Shown piece after piece: positions 21,278 to 32,418 of a DNA stretch of 64,000 bases. The stretch comes from Arion vulgaris (Eukaryota > Mollusca > Gastropoda > Stylommatophora > Arionidae): the NCBI GenBank assembly GCA_020796225.1, contig CM036758.1, positions 74,156,366 through 74,220,365 of the forward strand. Reading direction: 5' to 3'. A model generated the notes under the pieces. It worked only from the letters and a program-made list of their open reading frames with translations, searched no databases and was not told the DNA's origin. A program made the position numbers and the translations under genes. Numbering within the stretch: the stretch's first letter is position 1; each line of letters starts with the position of its first letter.

Positions 21278-23332
21278 AATGTATCAAACTAGTTGATACA
21301 TAACTGACTACTGATTCTAACACCATATGCAGAACTAGTTGATACATAACTAACTACTGATTCTAACACTTTATGTAGAACTAGTTGATACATAACTAAC
21401 TACTGATTCGAACACTTTATGTAGAACTAGTTGATACATAACTAACTACTGATTCGAACACTTTATGTAGAACTAGTTGATACATAACTAACTACTGATT
21501 CGAACACTTTATGTAGAACTAGTTGATACATAACTAACTACTGATTCGAACACTTTATGCAGAACTAGTTGATACATAACTAACTACTGATTCGAATACT
21601 TTATGCAGAACTAGCTGATACATAACTAACTACTGATTCGAATACTTTATGCAGAACTAGTTGATACATAACTAACTACCGATTCGAACACTTTATGCAG
21701 AACTAGTTGATACATAACTAACTACTGATTCGAACACTTTATGCAGAACTAGTTGATACATAACTAACTACTGATTCGAATACTTTATGCAGAACTAGTT
21801 GATACATAACTAACTACTGATTCGAATACTTTATGCAGAACTAGTTGATACATAACTAACTACTGATTCGAATACTTATATGCAGAACTAGTTGATACAT
21901 AACTAACTACTGATTCGAATACCATATGCAGAACTAGCTGATACATAACTAACTACTGATTCGAATACTTTATGCAGAACTAGCTGATACATAACTAACT
22001 ACTGATTCGAATACTTTATGCAGAACTAGTTGATACATAACTAACTACTGATTCGAATACTTTATGCAGAACTAGCTGATACACAACTAACTACTGATTC
22101 GAATACCATATGCAGAACTAGTTGATACATAACTAACTACTGATTCGAATACCATATGCAGAACTAGTTGATACATAACTAACTACTGATTCGAATACCA
22201 TATGCAGAACTAGTTGATACATAACTAACTACTGATTCGAATACTTTATGCAGAACTAGCTGATACACAACTAACTACTGATTCGAATACCATATGCAGA
22301 ACTAGTTGATACATAACTAACTACTGATTCTAACACCATATGCAGAACTAGTTGATACATAACTAACTACTGATTCGAACACTTTATGCAGAACTAGTTG
22401 ATACATAACTAACTACTGATTCGAATACTTTATGCAGAACTAGCTGATACATAACTAACTACTGATTCGAATACTTTATGCAGAACTAGCTGATACATAA
22501 CTAACTACTGATTCGAACACTTTATGCAGAACTAGTTGATACATAACTAACTACTGATTCGAATACTTTATGCAGAACTAGTTGATACATAACTAACTAC
22601 TGATTCGAATACCATATGCAGAACTAGTTGATACATAACTAACTACTGATTCGAATACTTTATGCAGAACTAGCTGATACATAACTAACTACTGATTCTA
22701 ACACCATATGCAGAACTAGTTGATACATAACTAACTACTGATTCGAATACTTTATGCAGAACTAGCTGATACATAACTAACTACTGATTCGAATACTTTA
22801 TGCAGAACTAGTTGATACATAACTAACTACTGATTCGAATACCATATGCAGAACTAGTTGATACATAACTAACTACTGATTCGAATACTTTATGCAGAAC
22901 TAGTTGATACATAACTAACTACTGATTCGAATACCATATGCAGAACTAGTTGATACATAACTAACTACTGATTCGAATACTTTATGCAGAACTAGCTGAT
23001 ACATAACTAACTACTGATTCGAACACTTTATGCAGAACTAGTTGATACATAACTAACTACTGATTCGAACACTTTATGCAGAACTAGTTGATACATAACT
23101 AACTACTGATTCGAATACCATATGCAGAACTAGTTGATACATAACTAACTACTGATTCGAATACTTTATGCAGAACTAGCTGATACACAACTAACTACTG
23201 ATTCGAATACCATATGCAGAACTAGTTGATACATAACTAACTACTGATTCGAATACTTTATGCAGAACTAGTTGATACATAACTAACTACTGATTCGAAC
23301 ACTTTATGCAGAACTAGTTGATACATAACTAG
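21278..23332. repeat. Satellite array, 46 bp unit, about 44 copies
   Basis: The unit is 'aactagttgatacataacta' + 'actactgattcgaatacttt' + 'atgcag'. Variants at fixed sites include ctttatg/ccatatg, gaata/gaaca, gttgat/gctgat and cataac/cacaac. The register is exact over at least 1.1 kb: the rare 'gctgatacacaac' variant occurs at 22075, 22259 and 23179, spacings of 184 (4 units) and 920 (20 units). LINE-H begins directly at its right end. Confidence 0.96.
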
Positions 23333-23525
23333 CGGGTAACAAGAAGAGACCGGCTGAGAAACAAAGAGATCAGGAAAAAAGTGGGTAGAACAACAGTACT
23401 GAACTTCATCAAGAAAAATCAAATGAAATGGTTCGGCCACATTGGCAGATTACCAACAAACAGTGCATCAAAAAAACGATGTTGATCCGATACACTGGAG
23501 AAAAAGCAAAAGGCCGGCAACATGT
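23333..23525 (+). mobile_element. LINE-H fragment
   Basis: The plus strand reads 'VTRRDRLRNKEIRKKVGRTT', then 'KKNQMKWFGHIGRLPTNSA'. This matches LINE-H at 58.0 kb (VTRRDWLRNEDIKKKVGTKS, QIKWFDHISRLPTDSA). It is truncated by the satellite at its left. Confidence 0.8.
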
Positions 23526-24150
23526 TATGTTATGTTATGAGAGATAATATATGCAAAGAACACGTTACACGAGATACACCTATGGAATTGAATCCATTGC
23601 AGGAAGATTTCCACAAAATATATCGCTTTCTTTTACAATGATAGTTCTCTATTCATTTCTTTTACAAAATGAAAGTTTATTAGAACTTCATACACACCCT
23701 TATTTTTAACTGTCATTCGTATACCATGCTCGACTTGGCCAAAGAATCATATTCTTTGATTCTCAATGGCTAGAATACCAGGATCTAGAATTACGCTAAT
23801 TAAATAGAAGCACATTGGTGAACCTGCATGGATCATTAATTAAACAAAAAGGTAAACCAGCTGAATGCTGTGTACGCCTTTATGTTTCTAAACAGTTATT
23901 CATACAAAATACTACGCTCGGCGAGCTACGATACTGCTAAATCAAGAACGTCTATAGTTTCTAGAAACTATAAATACGAAGTCAAAACATGTCAAAATAA
24001 AGACATCAAAGATATTGTATATCATACATTAACTCAGACAATACGACAAGCCACATGGCAAACCGGTTAATTAAGCAGTAACAATTTTCCGACAAGCCAC
24101 TTCACGTGCCAATTTGTTTTGTTATAAAACAATTATTCACTTGACCCATT
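23526..24150. other. Unassigned sequence
   Basis: No family match or credible coding frame. Confidence 0.4.
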
Positions 24151-24840
24151 TGACACTACTTCTTCTTCTTCCTCTTTAAACTCCCACCGGAGCACAGGTC
24201 TTCAATGAACGTCTTCCAGCTCTTCCTCTTTCCTGCCATCCCTTCCAATTCTTTCCATGTTTAACCAATCCTTTTAATATCAGCCTCCAGCCCGCTTCTC
24301 CAGGTATGCCCAGACCTTCCATTACCTCTCTTTCCTTGCGGGTTCCAAAATATTGCCTGTCTTGCAACGCTTCCGGTTGGTCTTCTCAATGTGTGTCCTG
24401 TCCATCGCCTCTTCTTTAGCTCTTTCTCCACTGGTATCTGCTTAGTTATTTCTCTGAGTTCCTCATTCGTAATCTTATCATACCATCTCAGTCTCTCTAT
24501 TATAAGTAAACATCCATTTACGAAGGTCTGTTGCCCTCTGTGTCCTCTAAGTCCTCTGTAAGTGCGGGTTCAACTCCGCGGACTGGCAGAAAAGCTATAG
24601 GTTCCCCAGATTTACGGTGTTCGTGGCACCGAGCCGAAGGGTTACGATGTCCATGACACTGAGCCGAAGAGCTTTCAGCTCAAGTGCTTCTGGGAAAAAA
24701 CACAAAAACTAAAAACGAAGATCTGCAGTTTTCTGGTGGTTACTTTTGTTGTCTTCCATGTTTCCGAGCCATAAAACAACACTGACTTCACATTTGATTG
24801 ACAGATTCTCAGCTTTGTGTTTGTTTTGATCTACATTTGG
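24150..24840 (-). mobile_element. LINE-Y C-terminal fragment, split by SINE-B
   Basis: The minus frame reads 'QYFGTRKEREVMEGLGIPGE', then 'KNWKGWQERGRAGRRSLKTC' and a stop. This matches LINE-Y at 53.9-54.4 kb and 34.0-34.5 kb. A (CTT)n run at the left is the 3' tail. The polymerase side continues from 24726 after SINE-B. Confidence 0.78.
24531..24714 (+). mobile_element. SINE-B inside LINE-Y with 11 bp TSD
   Basis: It contains 'gggttcaactccgcggac', the duplicated 'ccgagccgaag' motif and an A-rich tail. The flanks acgaaggtctg (24520-24530) and acgaagatctg (24715-24725) differ at one base. The empty site is visible in LINE-Y at 54.28 kb. Confidence 0.9.
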
Positions 24841-24865
24841 CACTATTTGTGTATAATTCTGATAT

Positions 24866-24990
24866 ATGATACCTTTCGTAAAAATCCCACGGAAACAAAT
24901 TTGCTTCCAAACTTGCCCACCGCCGAGTTTGAACCAGGTACGCTTGGGTTGTGATCGAGCTCACTACCGCTTAAGCTACAGACGCCCACT
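24866..24990 (-). mobile_element. SINE-D-related copy, head end
   Basis: The motifs 'tttgcttccaaacttgcc', 'gagtttgaaccaggtacgc' (B-box reversed) and 'gatcgagctcactaccgc' match 41.6-41.8 kb. Its 5' end, 'gctacagacgccc', leads into the 33 bp array. Confidence 0.8.
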
Positions 24991-25372
24991 TTTACATATG
25001 TTTGTGTGCTACAGACGCCCACTTTTACATATGTGTGTGTGCTACAGACGCCCACTTTTACATATGTTTGTGTGCTACAGATGCTCACTTTTACATATGT
25101 TTGTCTGCTACAGATGCTCACTTTTACATATGTTTGTGTGCTACAGACGCCCACTTTTACATGTGTTTGTGTGCTACAGACGCCCACTTTTACATATGTT
25201 TGTGTGCTACAGACGCCCACTTTTACATATGTTTGTGTGCTACAGATGCTCACTTTTACATATGTTTGTGTGCTACAGACGCCCACTTTTACATATGTTT
25301 GTGTGCTACAGACGCCCACTTTTACATATGTTTGTGTGCTACAGACGCCCACTTTTACATATGTTTGTGTTA
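24976..25372. repeat. Minisatellite, 33 bp unit, 12 copies, containing SINE-D sequence
   Basis: The unit is 'gctacagacgcccactttta' + 'catatgtttgtgt'. Its first 13 bases are the 5' end of the adjoining SINE-D. A gacgccc/gatgctc variant marks subtypes. The unit length being a multiple of three explains overlapping long frames on both strands. Confidence 0.95.
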
Positions 25373-25444
25373 TATGGGGATGTGGTCGATTCTTGTTACG
25401 TTAAACAAAAGAATCTGTCAGGGGCGCCCTACGAGAAAGTGCAG

Positions 25445-25612
25445 TAATGTCACGAGTGCATTTTTTTTCCAGAGACCCCTAGGATTGTTTCTAGAGCTAC
25501 AGAGTTCGTACTTTGTGCAACACTCTCGGCAGGTGGCGTGCCATTTCTGCGGAGAGGGACCGAGTCATATGGGTAAAACCCGGTGCAATGAAGTCAATCC
25601 TTCGGCTAAGAA
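25445..25612 (+). mobile_element. SINE-R, 5' truncated
   Basis: It has 'gagacccctaggattgtt', 'tgccatttctgcggagagg' and the end 'gcaatgaagtcaatccttcg'. The tRNA-like head is missing. Confidence 0.85.
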
Positions 25613-26060
25613 GAAAAGAAGAAGGAAAAGAGGAAGGTCTACTTGTGCCAAGTCTGAGACTCACTATGTTACTATATTATGATAAGACTTACACAAGAGT
25701 GTTTACTGTTAGGCTACTGACACCAATCTCTGGTTTCAGTTCACACAATATCAAAATGACATATCAAATTATCACCAATACAGTTTACCTTAAATAAACC
25801 TTTATCCTGACATTAACCTATATTCTTTATATTAGGATAAAGAGAATCAGAATTGATACCAAAGTCCAAGCAATGAATCACACAGTACCTGAGATCAGAT
25901 CTTACTGGGTCCAAGCAATGAATCACACAGTATCTGAGATCAAATCTTACTGGATGGAATGGTGTATCTATATTTTGACATCATATTTTTATCATCAAAA
26001 TTATTATACGTTATCATGATTACATAAGATTTGGTAGTGTTGTTATTGTTGATGTTTGCA
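25613..26060. repeat. Unassigned, with a 2-copy repeat
   Basis: 'gtccaagcaatgaatcacac' is repeated at about 25864 and 25908. No coding or family evidence in the rest. Confidence 0.5.
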
Positions 26061-26065
26061 TTCGT

Positions 26066-26190
26066 TCGTTTTTATCCACTAATTTGACCACCCTTTGTGA
26101 TATGTAGGGTTTGCGTCGAGAACGTGTGTACGTTGCGTACACGTAGGCCTCTATTGCACGTAGGACAGGCATGTCTGAATTTCGGTCAAA
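26066..26190 (-). repeat. SINE-F-like fragment
   Basis: 'ccaccctttgtgatatgtag', 'gtcgagaacgtgtgtacgtt' and 'cgtaggacaggcatgtctga' resemble SINE-F motifs with many changes. Confidence 0.5.
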
Positions 26191-26215
26191 GTATATGTAT
26201 ACTATCTAACAGGGC

Positions 26216-26372
26216 CCTAGTTTTTACATCGGGACCCTAGCCAGTGCTACTGAGTTCGTGCACTGCAGCTGAGGTCTTCGTGTTTAAGAAAGAGATCAGA
26301 GCACGGATGGTTACTCACCGAATTGCAATTGTAATGGTTCTATCAATCAATCAATTTATCTGACAAGGCACA
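26216..26372 (+). mobile_element. SINE-A 3' fragment with ATCA tail
   Basis: 'gggaccctagccagtgctac' to 'gatcagagcacggatggtta', followed by 'atcaatcaatcaattta'. It matches the 3' end of the copy at 48.7-48.86 kb. Confidence 0.8.
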
Positions 26373-26639
26373 CATTTGTACAGAAGAGTAAATCAGATTT
26401 AACCAACATAAAAACTTCACTTTAAAGTACAATATTTGAAACTTTACTGTACTACGTTTATAAAAAATCTGATTGATCATAGAGAGGGTGCCATATCTGA
26501 CTCATGTCAGGTAGAATTGTTGTCTTCAATCATTTAAGTATCTCAGCGTGTTTACTGGGGGTGACATCGGTTATTCGTTATTGAACTAACTTCACATAAC
26601 TCCATACAGTCTCCATACATATGTACACAGTCTCAAGCA

Positions 26640-27115
26640 GCAAATGTCAAAGGGAATGCTTGTACTTATGTTTCCATTTGCTCGCTGGTTAAATACACTT
26701 TCCTTCTGCCCTTCAGACATCAATTGAACCCGGTCAAAAGGATAAGATGGAATTTGTTAGACCGTGGCCTCCGATAACATACGGCCGACGGGCTCAGGTA
26801 AAAATTCTAGAAAATAAGACCACAACTTCAGACACCAATACAACATACAATTCCACGCTCCTTAAATCGCTGGATAGAGTCGATAGAATTTTTTTTTTCT
26901 GATCCAGAAACACTTGAGCTTTCAGCTCTTCGGCTCGGTGCCATGGACATCGTAAACCCTTCGGTTCGGTGCCACGAACACCGTGAATCTGGGGAACATG
27001 TGGCTTTTCTGCCAGCCCGCGGAATTGAACCCGCACACACAGAGGGCTAGTCACCCGCAGTCCAACGCGCTACGAACACGCTGGGCAGACGGGCAGTCGA
27101 TAGAATAATAATAGA
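26640..27115 (-). mobile_element. Decayed LINE-K1-like fragment hosting SINE-B
   Basis: 'tttgctcgctggttaaatac' and 'ccttctgcccttcagacatc' resemble the K1 3' region. 'cttaaatcgctggatagagt' at 26861 matches the K1 'ESIQRF' codons reversed. Other stretches do not match. Confidence 0.5.
26890..27094 (-). mobile_element. SINE-B with perfect 12 bp TSD
   Basis: This copy is full length, head at right (gtccaacgcgctacgaacac) and T-rich tail at left. The flanks agtcgatagaat at 26878-26889 and 27095-27106 are identical. Confidence 0.92.
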
Positions 27116-27161
27116 CGCCCGTCTGAAGCGATGAAAACAACACCCTCAGACGTAATTCAAC

Positions 27162-27692
27162 AATTCACACAGATACACTCTGTACAAATACACTCTGTAC
27201 AAATACTAAACAAATCACACAGATACACTCTGTACAAATACACTCTGTACAAATACTAAACAAATCACACAGATACACTCTGTACAAATACTAAACAACA
27301 AATTCCAAACAAATCACACAGATACACTCTGTATAAATACTAAACAAATCATGCAGATACACTCTGTATAAATACTAAACAACAAATCACATAGATACAC
27401 TCTGTATAAATACTAAACAAATCACACAGATACACTCTGTATAAACACTAAACAACAAATCACATAGATACACTCTGTACAAATACTAAACAACAAATCA
27501 CATAGATACACTCTGTACAAATACTAAACAACAAATCACACAGATACACTCTGTACAAATACTAAACAACAAATCACACAGATACACTCTGTGCAAATAC
27601 TAAACAACAAATCACACAGATACACTCTGTACAAATACTAAACAACAAATCACACAGATACACTCTGTACAAATACTAAACAACAAAGACAA
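27162..27692. repeat. Minisatellite, about 35-38 bp unit, about 14 copies
   Basis: The unit is 'aaatcacacagatacactct' + 'gtacaaatactaaacaac'. The last three bases are present or absent, and gtacaa/gtataa variants occur. A short form (atacactctgtacaa doubled) lies at the left edge. Confidence 0.93.
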
Positions 27693-27805
27693 CATTACCA
27701 TTTTCTAAGAAAATTTCTGTGCTTTTTATTTAGTAACAGACACAAATATAAACAATAGCTGCTGTTAACCTCATTATTTCAATATCAATTTATATAATAT
27801 CCAGA

Positions 27806-28070
27806 GTGCCGCAGTAGAGAGTCAACTCGCTTCTTAGATGCGAGGTCCAGGTTCAATTCCACAGTGGGTGTGAAATATTTTTCAGACTGTAACAGTTCTA
27901 AGGTAAATTCAGCCTCAATTGAATACCAGGAAGAGCACTGGAAAGTAAAGACGGCCGGTGTGATGTTGATCACATCCCCCATCCTGTGTTGACGGTCAAC
28001 GATAAATACAGACCTAACCCCATATTGCCCAATATGCCTCGAGGTATGAAAAATGGTTCCTTTATATAAT
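27806..28070 (+). mobile_element. SINE-E copy
   Basis: The head has B-box 'ggttcaattccacagtggg'; the body runs through 'gtgatgttgatcacatcccc' to 'gaggtatgaaaaatggttcc'. Confidence 0.83.
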
Positions 28071-28084
28071 ATCCCCGACTTCAT

Positions 28085-28560
28085 GACATTTGTATCATAT
28101 TGTTCATTCTTTTGACTGTTACAGTGAAGGTAATACATAACATATGTCGTAGTGGTTTGAAGTGAGATCTCACAGAACTAGGTCTTATCATGAAAAAGTG
28201 AGGTGACTTTAGCATTGAAATGTCAAGTGTTAAATAAAATAAATGAAGACACCAGAAGCAGAGTGGGCATAAATTCATGTATTGAATACATTGAAAGACA
28301 ACAAATGCAGTGGTCCGGACATTTAATGAGAATGGAATACAACCAACCTCCAATAACAGCATACAATAAAAAGAGATCAGGTACTAGAGTCAAGAGAAGA
28401 CCAAGAAAATATGGATAGATAATATCAAGACCACACTAAATAAACACGGATATAACACAATAAGGGCGACTCAACTGGCGCTGAAATGCAAATTAAAGCT
28501 TCCACCCCTACGCTTAACGGTAAGAGTGGACAACCAATTCCATCATGCACATGGGGAAAG
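28085..28560 (+). mobile_element. LINE-H-related fragment
   Basis: A plus-strand frame reads 'IEYIERQQMQWSGHLMRMEY' then 'NKKRSGTRVKRRPRKYG' and a stop. It resembles 'QIKWFDHISRLP...' of LINE-H but is a distinct subfamily. Beyond the stop the DNA still looks coding-like for about 100 bp. Confidence 0.65.
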
Positions 28561-28585
28561 ACTTCTTCCAACGTTTTCAGAAATT

Positions 28586-28905
28586 GATTTGTATATTTCT
28601 AAAGTAGTTAGTGGTCAACCGGAGTCCATGTACCTCTCCATATAGCTTGACTTGGACTGACATCGATTTGTATACTTCTAAAGTAGTTAGTGGTCAACCG
28701 GAGTTCATGTACCTCTCCATATAGCTTGTCTTGTACTGACATCGATTTGTATACTTCTAAAGTAGTTAGTGGTCAACCGGAGTTCATGTACCTCTCCATA
28801 TAGCTTGTCTTGTACTGACATCGATTTGTATACTTCTAAAGTAGTTAGTGGTCAACTGGAGTCCATGTACCTCTCCATATAGCTTGACTTGGACTGATAT
28901 GGAGA
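28586..28905. repeat. 79 bp tandem repeat, 4 copies
   Basis: Units start at 28586, 28665, 28744 and 28823 with 'gatttgtata' and contain 'gtagttagtggtcaaccgga' and 'cctctccatatagcttg'. Copies 2 and 3 are nearly identical. Confidence 0.95.
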
Positions 28906-29262
28906 TTTGCCCTGTGTTTTCTCTCTTTTCAGTGTATGTTAGATATTCTTGTAGTATATGTCTCTGTCAGCTTGCTGGTGCCTCATATTAGTGACTAGCT
29001 CTCTTCCATGCTAGCTTCACTTATCTAACTTAATGAACTAGATACCAATTTATAGTTGAGGTCAACTGCGACCATGCCTACACCAGAATGTGATCATGGT
29101 ACATTTAGATAATAAAGGATTAGGAACGTCTTTTTTAAAAAGTTGTTTAGTTAAATTAATGTTTGAAATTTAGAACCCATTGTTAAGAATGGTATATCTA
29201 CAAATGAAAGTTGTAGTTTCCTTAGCTTATTTTAATGAAATTTGATAAGTGACATGTAGTTT
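28906..29262. other. No clear feature
   Basis: No repeat or coding signal recognised. Confidence 0.35.
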
Positions 29263-29620
29263 TGTAGATAGAGAGCTGCAGGAGTAACACTGAGAAATAC
29301 AATTAGAAATTATTGGTTATTGGTTACTAAACTGACGTCATTGCACTCTGGGCAGACCCATAGGTGCTCAGTCTACCCCAACAGATATCGAAGAGTATGT
29401 GTATACTGATAGTTCCCGTGGCTCGCTGATTAAACACACCTCTCACTCTGCCTCTCAGGCATCCAGTTCAACTTGTACAATTAGAAATTAGAAGACTATG
29501 AATGAAACCAGCCATATAATTCATAAAAGAACAACAGATTAAATGGACTGAAGACCTGATAAGAATTTCCTGGTATTGTCTACCACATAGAGCTAGCTGT
29601 TTATTCATTGTCCTATTCTT
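29263..29620 (+). mobile_element. LINE-H fragment, split by LINE-K1
   Basis: 'acaacagattaaatggactg' and 'gacctgataagaatttcctg' match LINE-H at 46.6 kb. The preceding part (gagctgcaggagtaacactg) resembles the 'RRTVGVTLRN' thumb region. It is degraded. Confidence 0.6.
29313..29476 (-). mobile_element. LINE-K1, 164 bp truncated insertion with 14 bp TSD
   Basis: The left end is the 3' tail (attggttattggttact), and the rest is the K1 3' region. The flanks acaattagaaatta at 29299-29312 and 29477-29490 are identical. Confidence 0.9.
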
Positions 29621-29640
29621 TTCTTAACTTTCATTTCACT

Positions 29641-29940
29641 TGTAACATTGGGATCACAGATAGCAAAGTTGGTAGCACTCTGTGAGAGTCAAATGTGCCT
29701 TAGACCTTCTGAGATTCAAGACCAGCTTGACCAAAACTTCATGTGGTGTGCAGTTGGACTACAGGAGAACCTGATGCTTCACATGGGGATCTAAACTACT
29801 AGTACCTCTGAAGTAAGGCTAGCCTGAATGGCAAGGGACACTGGTAATAAGAAAAGCAAGCCTTCGTGTAAAAATCAATCAGTGGTGCTATATTAGGCGA
29901 CATGACTACGCCTGAATTTATAACAGTGAATGAAAAAATA
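29641..29940 (+). mobile_element. SINE-U copy
   Basis: The head-like 'gcaaagttggtagcactctg' and 'gagattcaagaccagcttg' are followed by 'ctagtacctctgaagtaagg' and 'gactacgcctgaatttata'. It matches 45.44-45.71 kb in the same orientation. Confidence 0.65.
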
Positions 29941-30508
29941 TGGAACACTAAATAAACTGATATGTCTGGTTGAAACGTACAGATTATTCCAATCTGGGAC
30001 TGTAAGCTGTGACGCAATGTAGCATACTTTTTAGTGACAAAACAAAGAAGACTAAAACAACCATAAAATATACACCAGTTGCCAACTCCACCTATCATCT
30101 TATTTGCTTACAGTAAGATGGACTCACAACAATCAAAGTAACGCAGCTCAGAATCTTTAGGCCGAAAACTTCGGTTTCGGATGCACTCATCCAACACTAG
30201 TAGGGGCCTAACGGGGGCAACGCTCTAACCGTTCCTGGCAAAGACTGTTTATATCTTACAATAAGAATGATTTAAAAATGGTCGAGAAGAGCAATCGAAA
30301 CAAACATACAAACAAACAGCTCAGAATCAAAATCAAACTCTCCCAGTGACACTTTATAGCGACAAATGAACAGGATGAGGAAAAAGTTGAACATCTTATT
30401 TCTTATGAAATATTTACACCTGGTTGTCAATAGTAACTCAGTTCACTTTCAACATGTGGCCAATGCAGAATCAGTGATAAATTTATATATTTAAAAAAAC
30501 ACACAAAA

Positions 30509-30724
30509 ACTGCCTGTAATACCGCTTTTGGGCGGTGTAAGACACGAACTTGTGGAATTTAATGATCGCATGGCTAGTATAGTCAACGCAAAACTGTGCA
30601 GGTTAGGACTTTTTCTTTATGCCCTGACAGAAAAAATCCTTAGCGTCATAACGGGATTGAACCCGGGTCTCCTGATTGGGAGCCTGTGCTCTAATCCATT
30701 CGGCCAGATGCTCCTTCATTAAAA
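30509..30724 (-). mobile_element. SINE-C, full copy
   Basis: The 3' end 'actgcctgtaataccgcttt' is at the left. The head at the right, 'ctaatccattcggccagatg' with B-box 'gattgaacccgggtctcc', gives a clear tRNA-like sequence on the minus strand. Confidence 0.88.
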
Positions 30725-30862
30725 ATACTTAGTGTATAAAATAGTAAACAATAAATAACATTGAACATTCATGGTTCAATATGGCACAAAATACTTATAC
30801 AAATATGTCCAGTAATTCATATACATATACAACACAAAGTAATGGCACAAAATACTCAAATG

Positions 30863-30940
30863 TACACATTTGGGGATCGAGAGAGAGAGAGAAATGTACA
30901 CATTTGGGGATCGAGAGAGAGAGAGAAATGTACACATTTG
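30863..30940. repeat. 2.3-copy tandem repeat with (GA)n
   Basis: 'atgtacacatttggggatcg' followed by (GA)n is repeated about every 37 bases. Confidence 0.85.
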
Positions 30941-31532
30941 TTAACCCTTTCACGCCGTAATAATTTTTTTTTTACCTCAGAAAGCATTTATATTGCAATG
31001 TATAATAAATTAGCCATTTTAAAAAAATTATTATTGATTGATAAATTGATTGATAGGACCATCATCATTGCACTTCAGTGAGTAACCATGTGTGTTCCGA
31101 TCTCTTTCTTACACAGGAAGGTCTGAGCTGCAGTTCACAAACTCTGTAGCATCGATGAGGGTCCCGATGTAATTTTGAAGATAGTGAAGATATTTGTGTA
31201 GGAATTTTATTTTTAATCTTTTCGAATGAATTTTGCTAGGGCAGTGGCTCTCCAGCTTGCTCCTCTTGATTTTGAACTACCACGGGTTCTTTTACATGCT
31301 CAAATTAACACGGGGTCCACATTCTATAGTCCGTCTCCGATAGGACCAGGAACTCGATCTCACCTACACTGAGATCAGAGATCTCTGGAAAAATATTGAG
31401 ATGTTTCCAAGAGCAAGCGAACCTGGTACCTTTCACATGAGAGACGAGCACCTAACCTCTACACCACAGAGACCGCTATCTGAAAAAAATACAGCGAGCC
31501 AGTATATCGGCTCCAAATGGTGAAAGAGTTAA
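30941..31532. mobile_element. TTAA-flanked MITE hosting SINE-A
   Basis: The ends are 'ttaaccctttcac' and 'gtgaaagagttaa', inverted. The interior left (poly-T, 'ttatattgcaatgtataata') and right ('gagccagtatatcggctcca') parts flank a complete SINE-A. The shared 'gccagtata' motif links it to the MITE at 7.9 kb. Confidence 0.7.
31033..31475 (-). mobile_element. SINE-A, full length
   Basis: The 3' tail at the left consists of attgattgataaattgattg-type units. The body ends in the head 'cctaacctctacaccacaga' at the right. It lies inside the TTAA MITE and therefore inserted later. Confidence 0.88.
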
Positions 31533-31669
31533 TAAACATCAACAGTGAGTACATTTTTCAGGACAATCAGAAATGGCATATAATAAAGTTTTACTTGCAT
31601 AATATAGAAATAAATATACATTCTCAAATAATATAAAGTACTATCAGAACAATGGTGTAGTGTTCTTGT

Positions 31670-31750
31670 TTTGTTTAATGCGGGATTAAGTCTCTTTAAG
31701 CCGAGGCACGACCGTTCAATCTAAGACGGCGTCCGATTTCCTACATTAGA
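31670..31750. repeat. Short dispersed repeat ('aagccgaggcac')
   Basis: 'gggattaagtctctttaagc' + 'cgaggcac' matches 15.48 kb. Confidence 0.5.
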
Positions 31751-31789
31751 AATTTATTTTTTATAAAGTTAGTGTTTTAGTTTAGTTTA

Positions 31790-32290
31790 GTCGTCGGATC
31801 ACCATCACTGCACGACGAACAAATTAGTCCATAAGTGCTCCGATCTCTCCTCAGTATGTCCATCAGCGTGTGGCGACTAACGACACCGGTTCTTTGTTGG
31901 TTTACAATTCTTCTTTGTCTGCCAGCATAGCGTTCTTGTTGAGCTACACCACACTTAACTTTGAGTTCTTGCAGTCTGGTTAGTGTTGTGGATTCACCGC
32001 TATTACGTGAATCATGTACACGCCCTCTCCCTTAAGGAATTTATAATATCAGCCTGGTCCATTGCTCGTCCGCTTGGACAGCAGCCATACCTGCAAGCCT
32101 ATCCGCACGTTCATTCCCCTTACACCTGCATGCCCTGGTACAAAAATAAAACTGATCTTTGTCAGCTTAGACCTCCCCAGCGATTCTATCCAATGTCTCC
32201 TAGCCCATCCTGTTGCAATCTTCCTGAGCATACTCATTGAGTCACTGAGAAAACAAATTAGTGTACCGGAATGCACCACGCTTTCAAAAG
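31790..32290 (-). mobile_element. I-type LINE RNase H domain and C-terminus
   Basis: The minus frame reads 'LICFLSDSMSMLRKIATGWA', then 'ISFIFVPGHAGVRG', containing the SDS and PGHxGVxGNExAD blocks of RNase H. A one-base shift follows. In the next frame the sequence is 'NERADRLAGMAAVQADEQW', completing the catalytic block. Further on, 'TRLQELKVKCGVAQQERYAG' and 'RRIVNQQRTGVVSRHTLMDI' correspond to the K2 tail. It is dead by frameshift. Confidence 0.8.
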
Positions 32291-32305
32291 AAAAAACAAA
32301 AAAAA

Positions 32306-32418
32306 CCAGTCGTTACTGCATGTAGTACCGCTTTTTTAGGCCAGTGTAGGACAGGTCGGATGTAAGCCTGAGGAACTTAATGACAGCATGGCTAGTGCAG
32401 TCGCCGTGAAGCTCCAAG
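32306..32418 (-). mobile_element. SINE-C 3' part
   Basis: 'actgcatgtagtaccgcttt', 'gtgtaggacaggtcggatg' and 'gcatggctagtgcagtcgcc'. The head half has been replaced by SINE-E at its right. Confidence 0.8.

Noticed and set aside
21278..23332. CRISPR array
   Set aside because: Units are directly adjacent with no unique spacers, and the context is eukaryotic.
24843..25682. Four overlapping frames of 132-226 codons
   Set aside because: They come from the 33 bp array; overlap in several frames and both strands shows the array, not a protein, is responsible.
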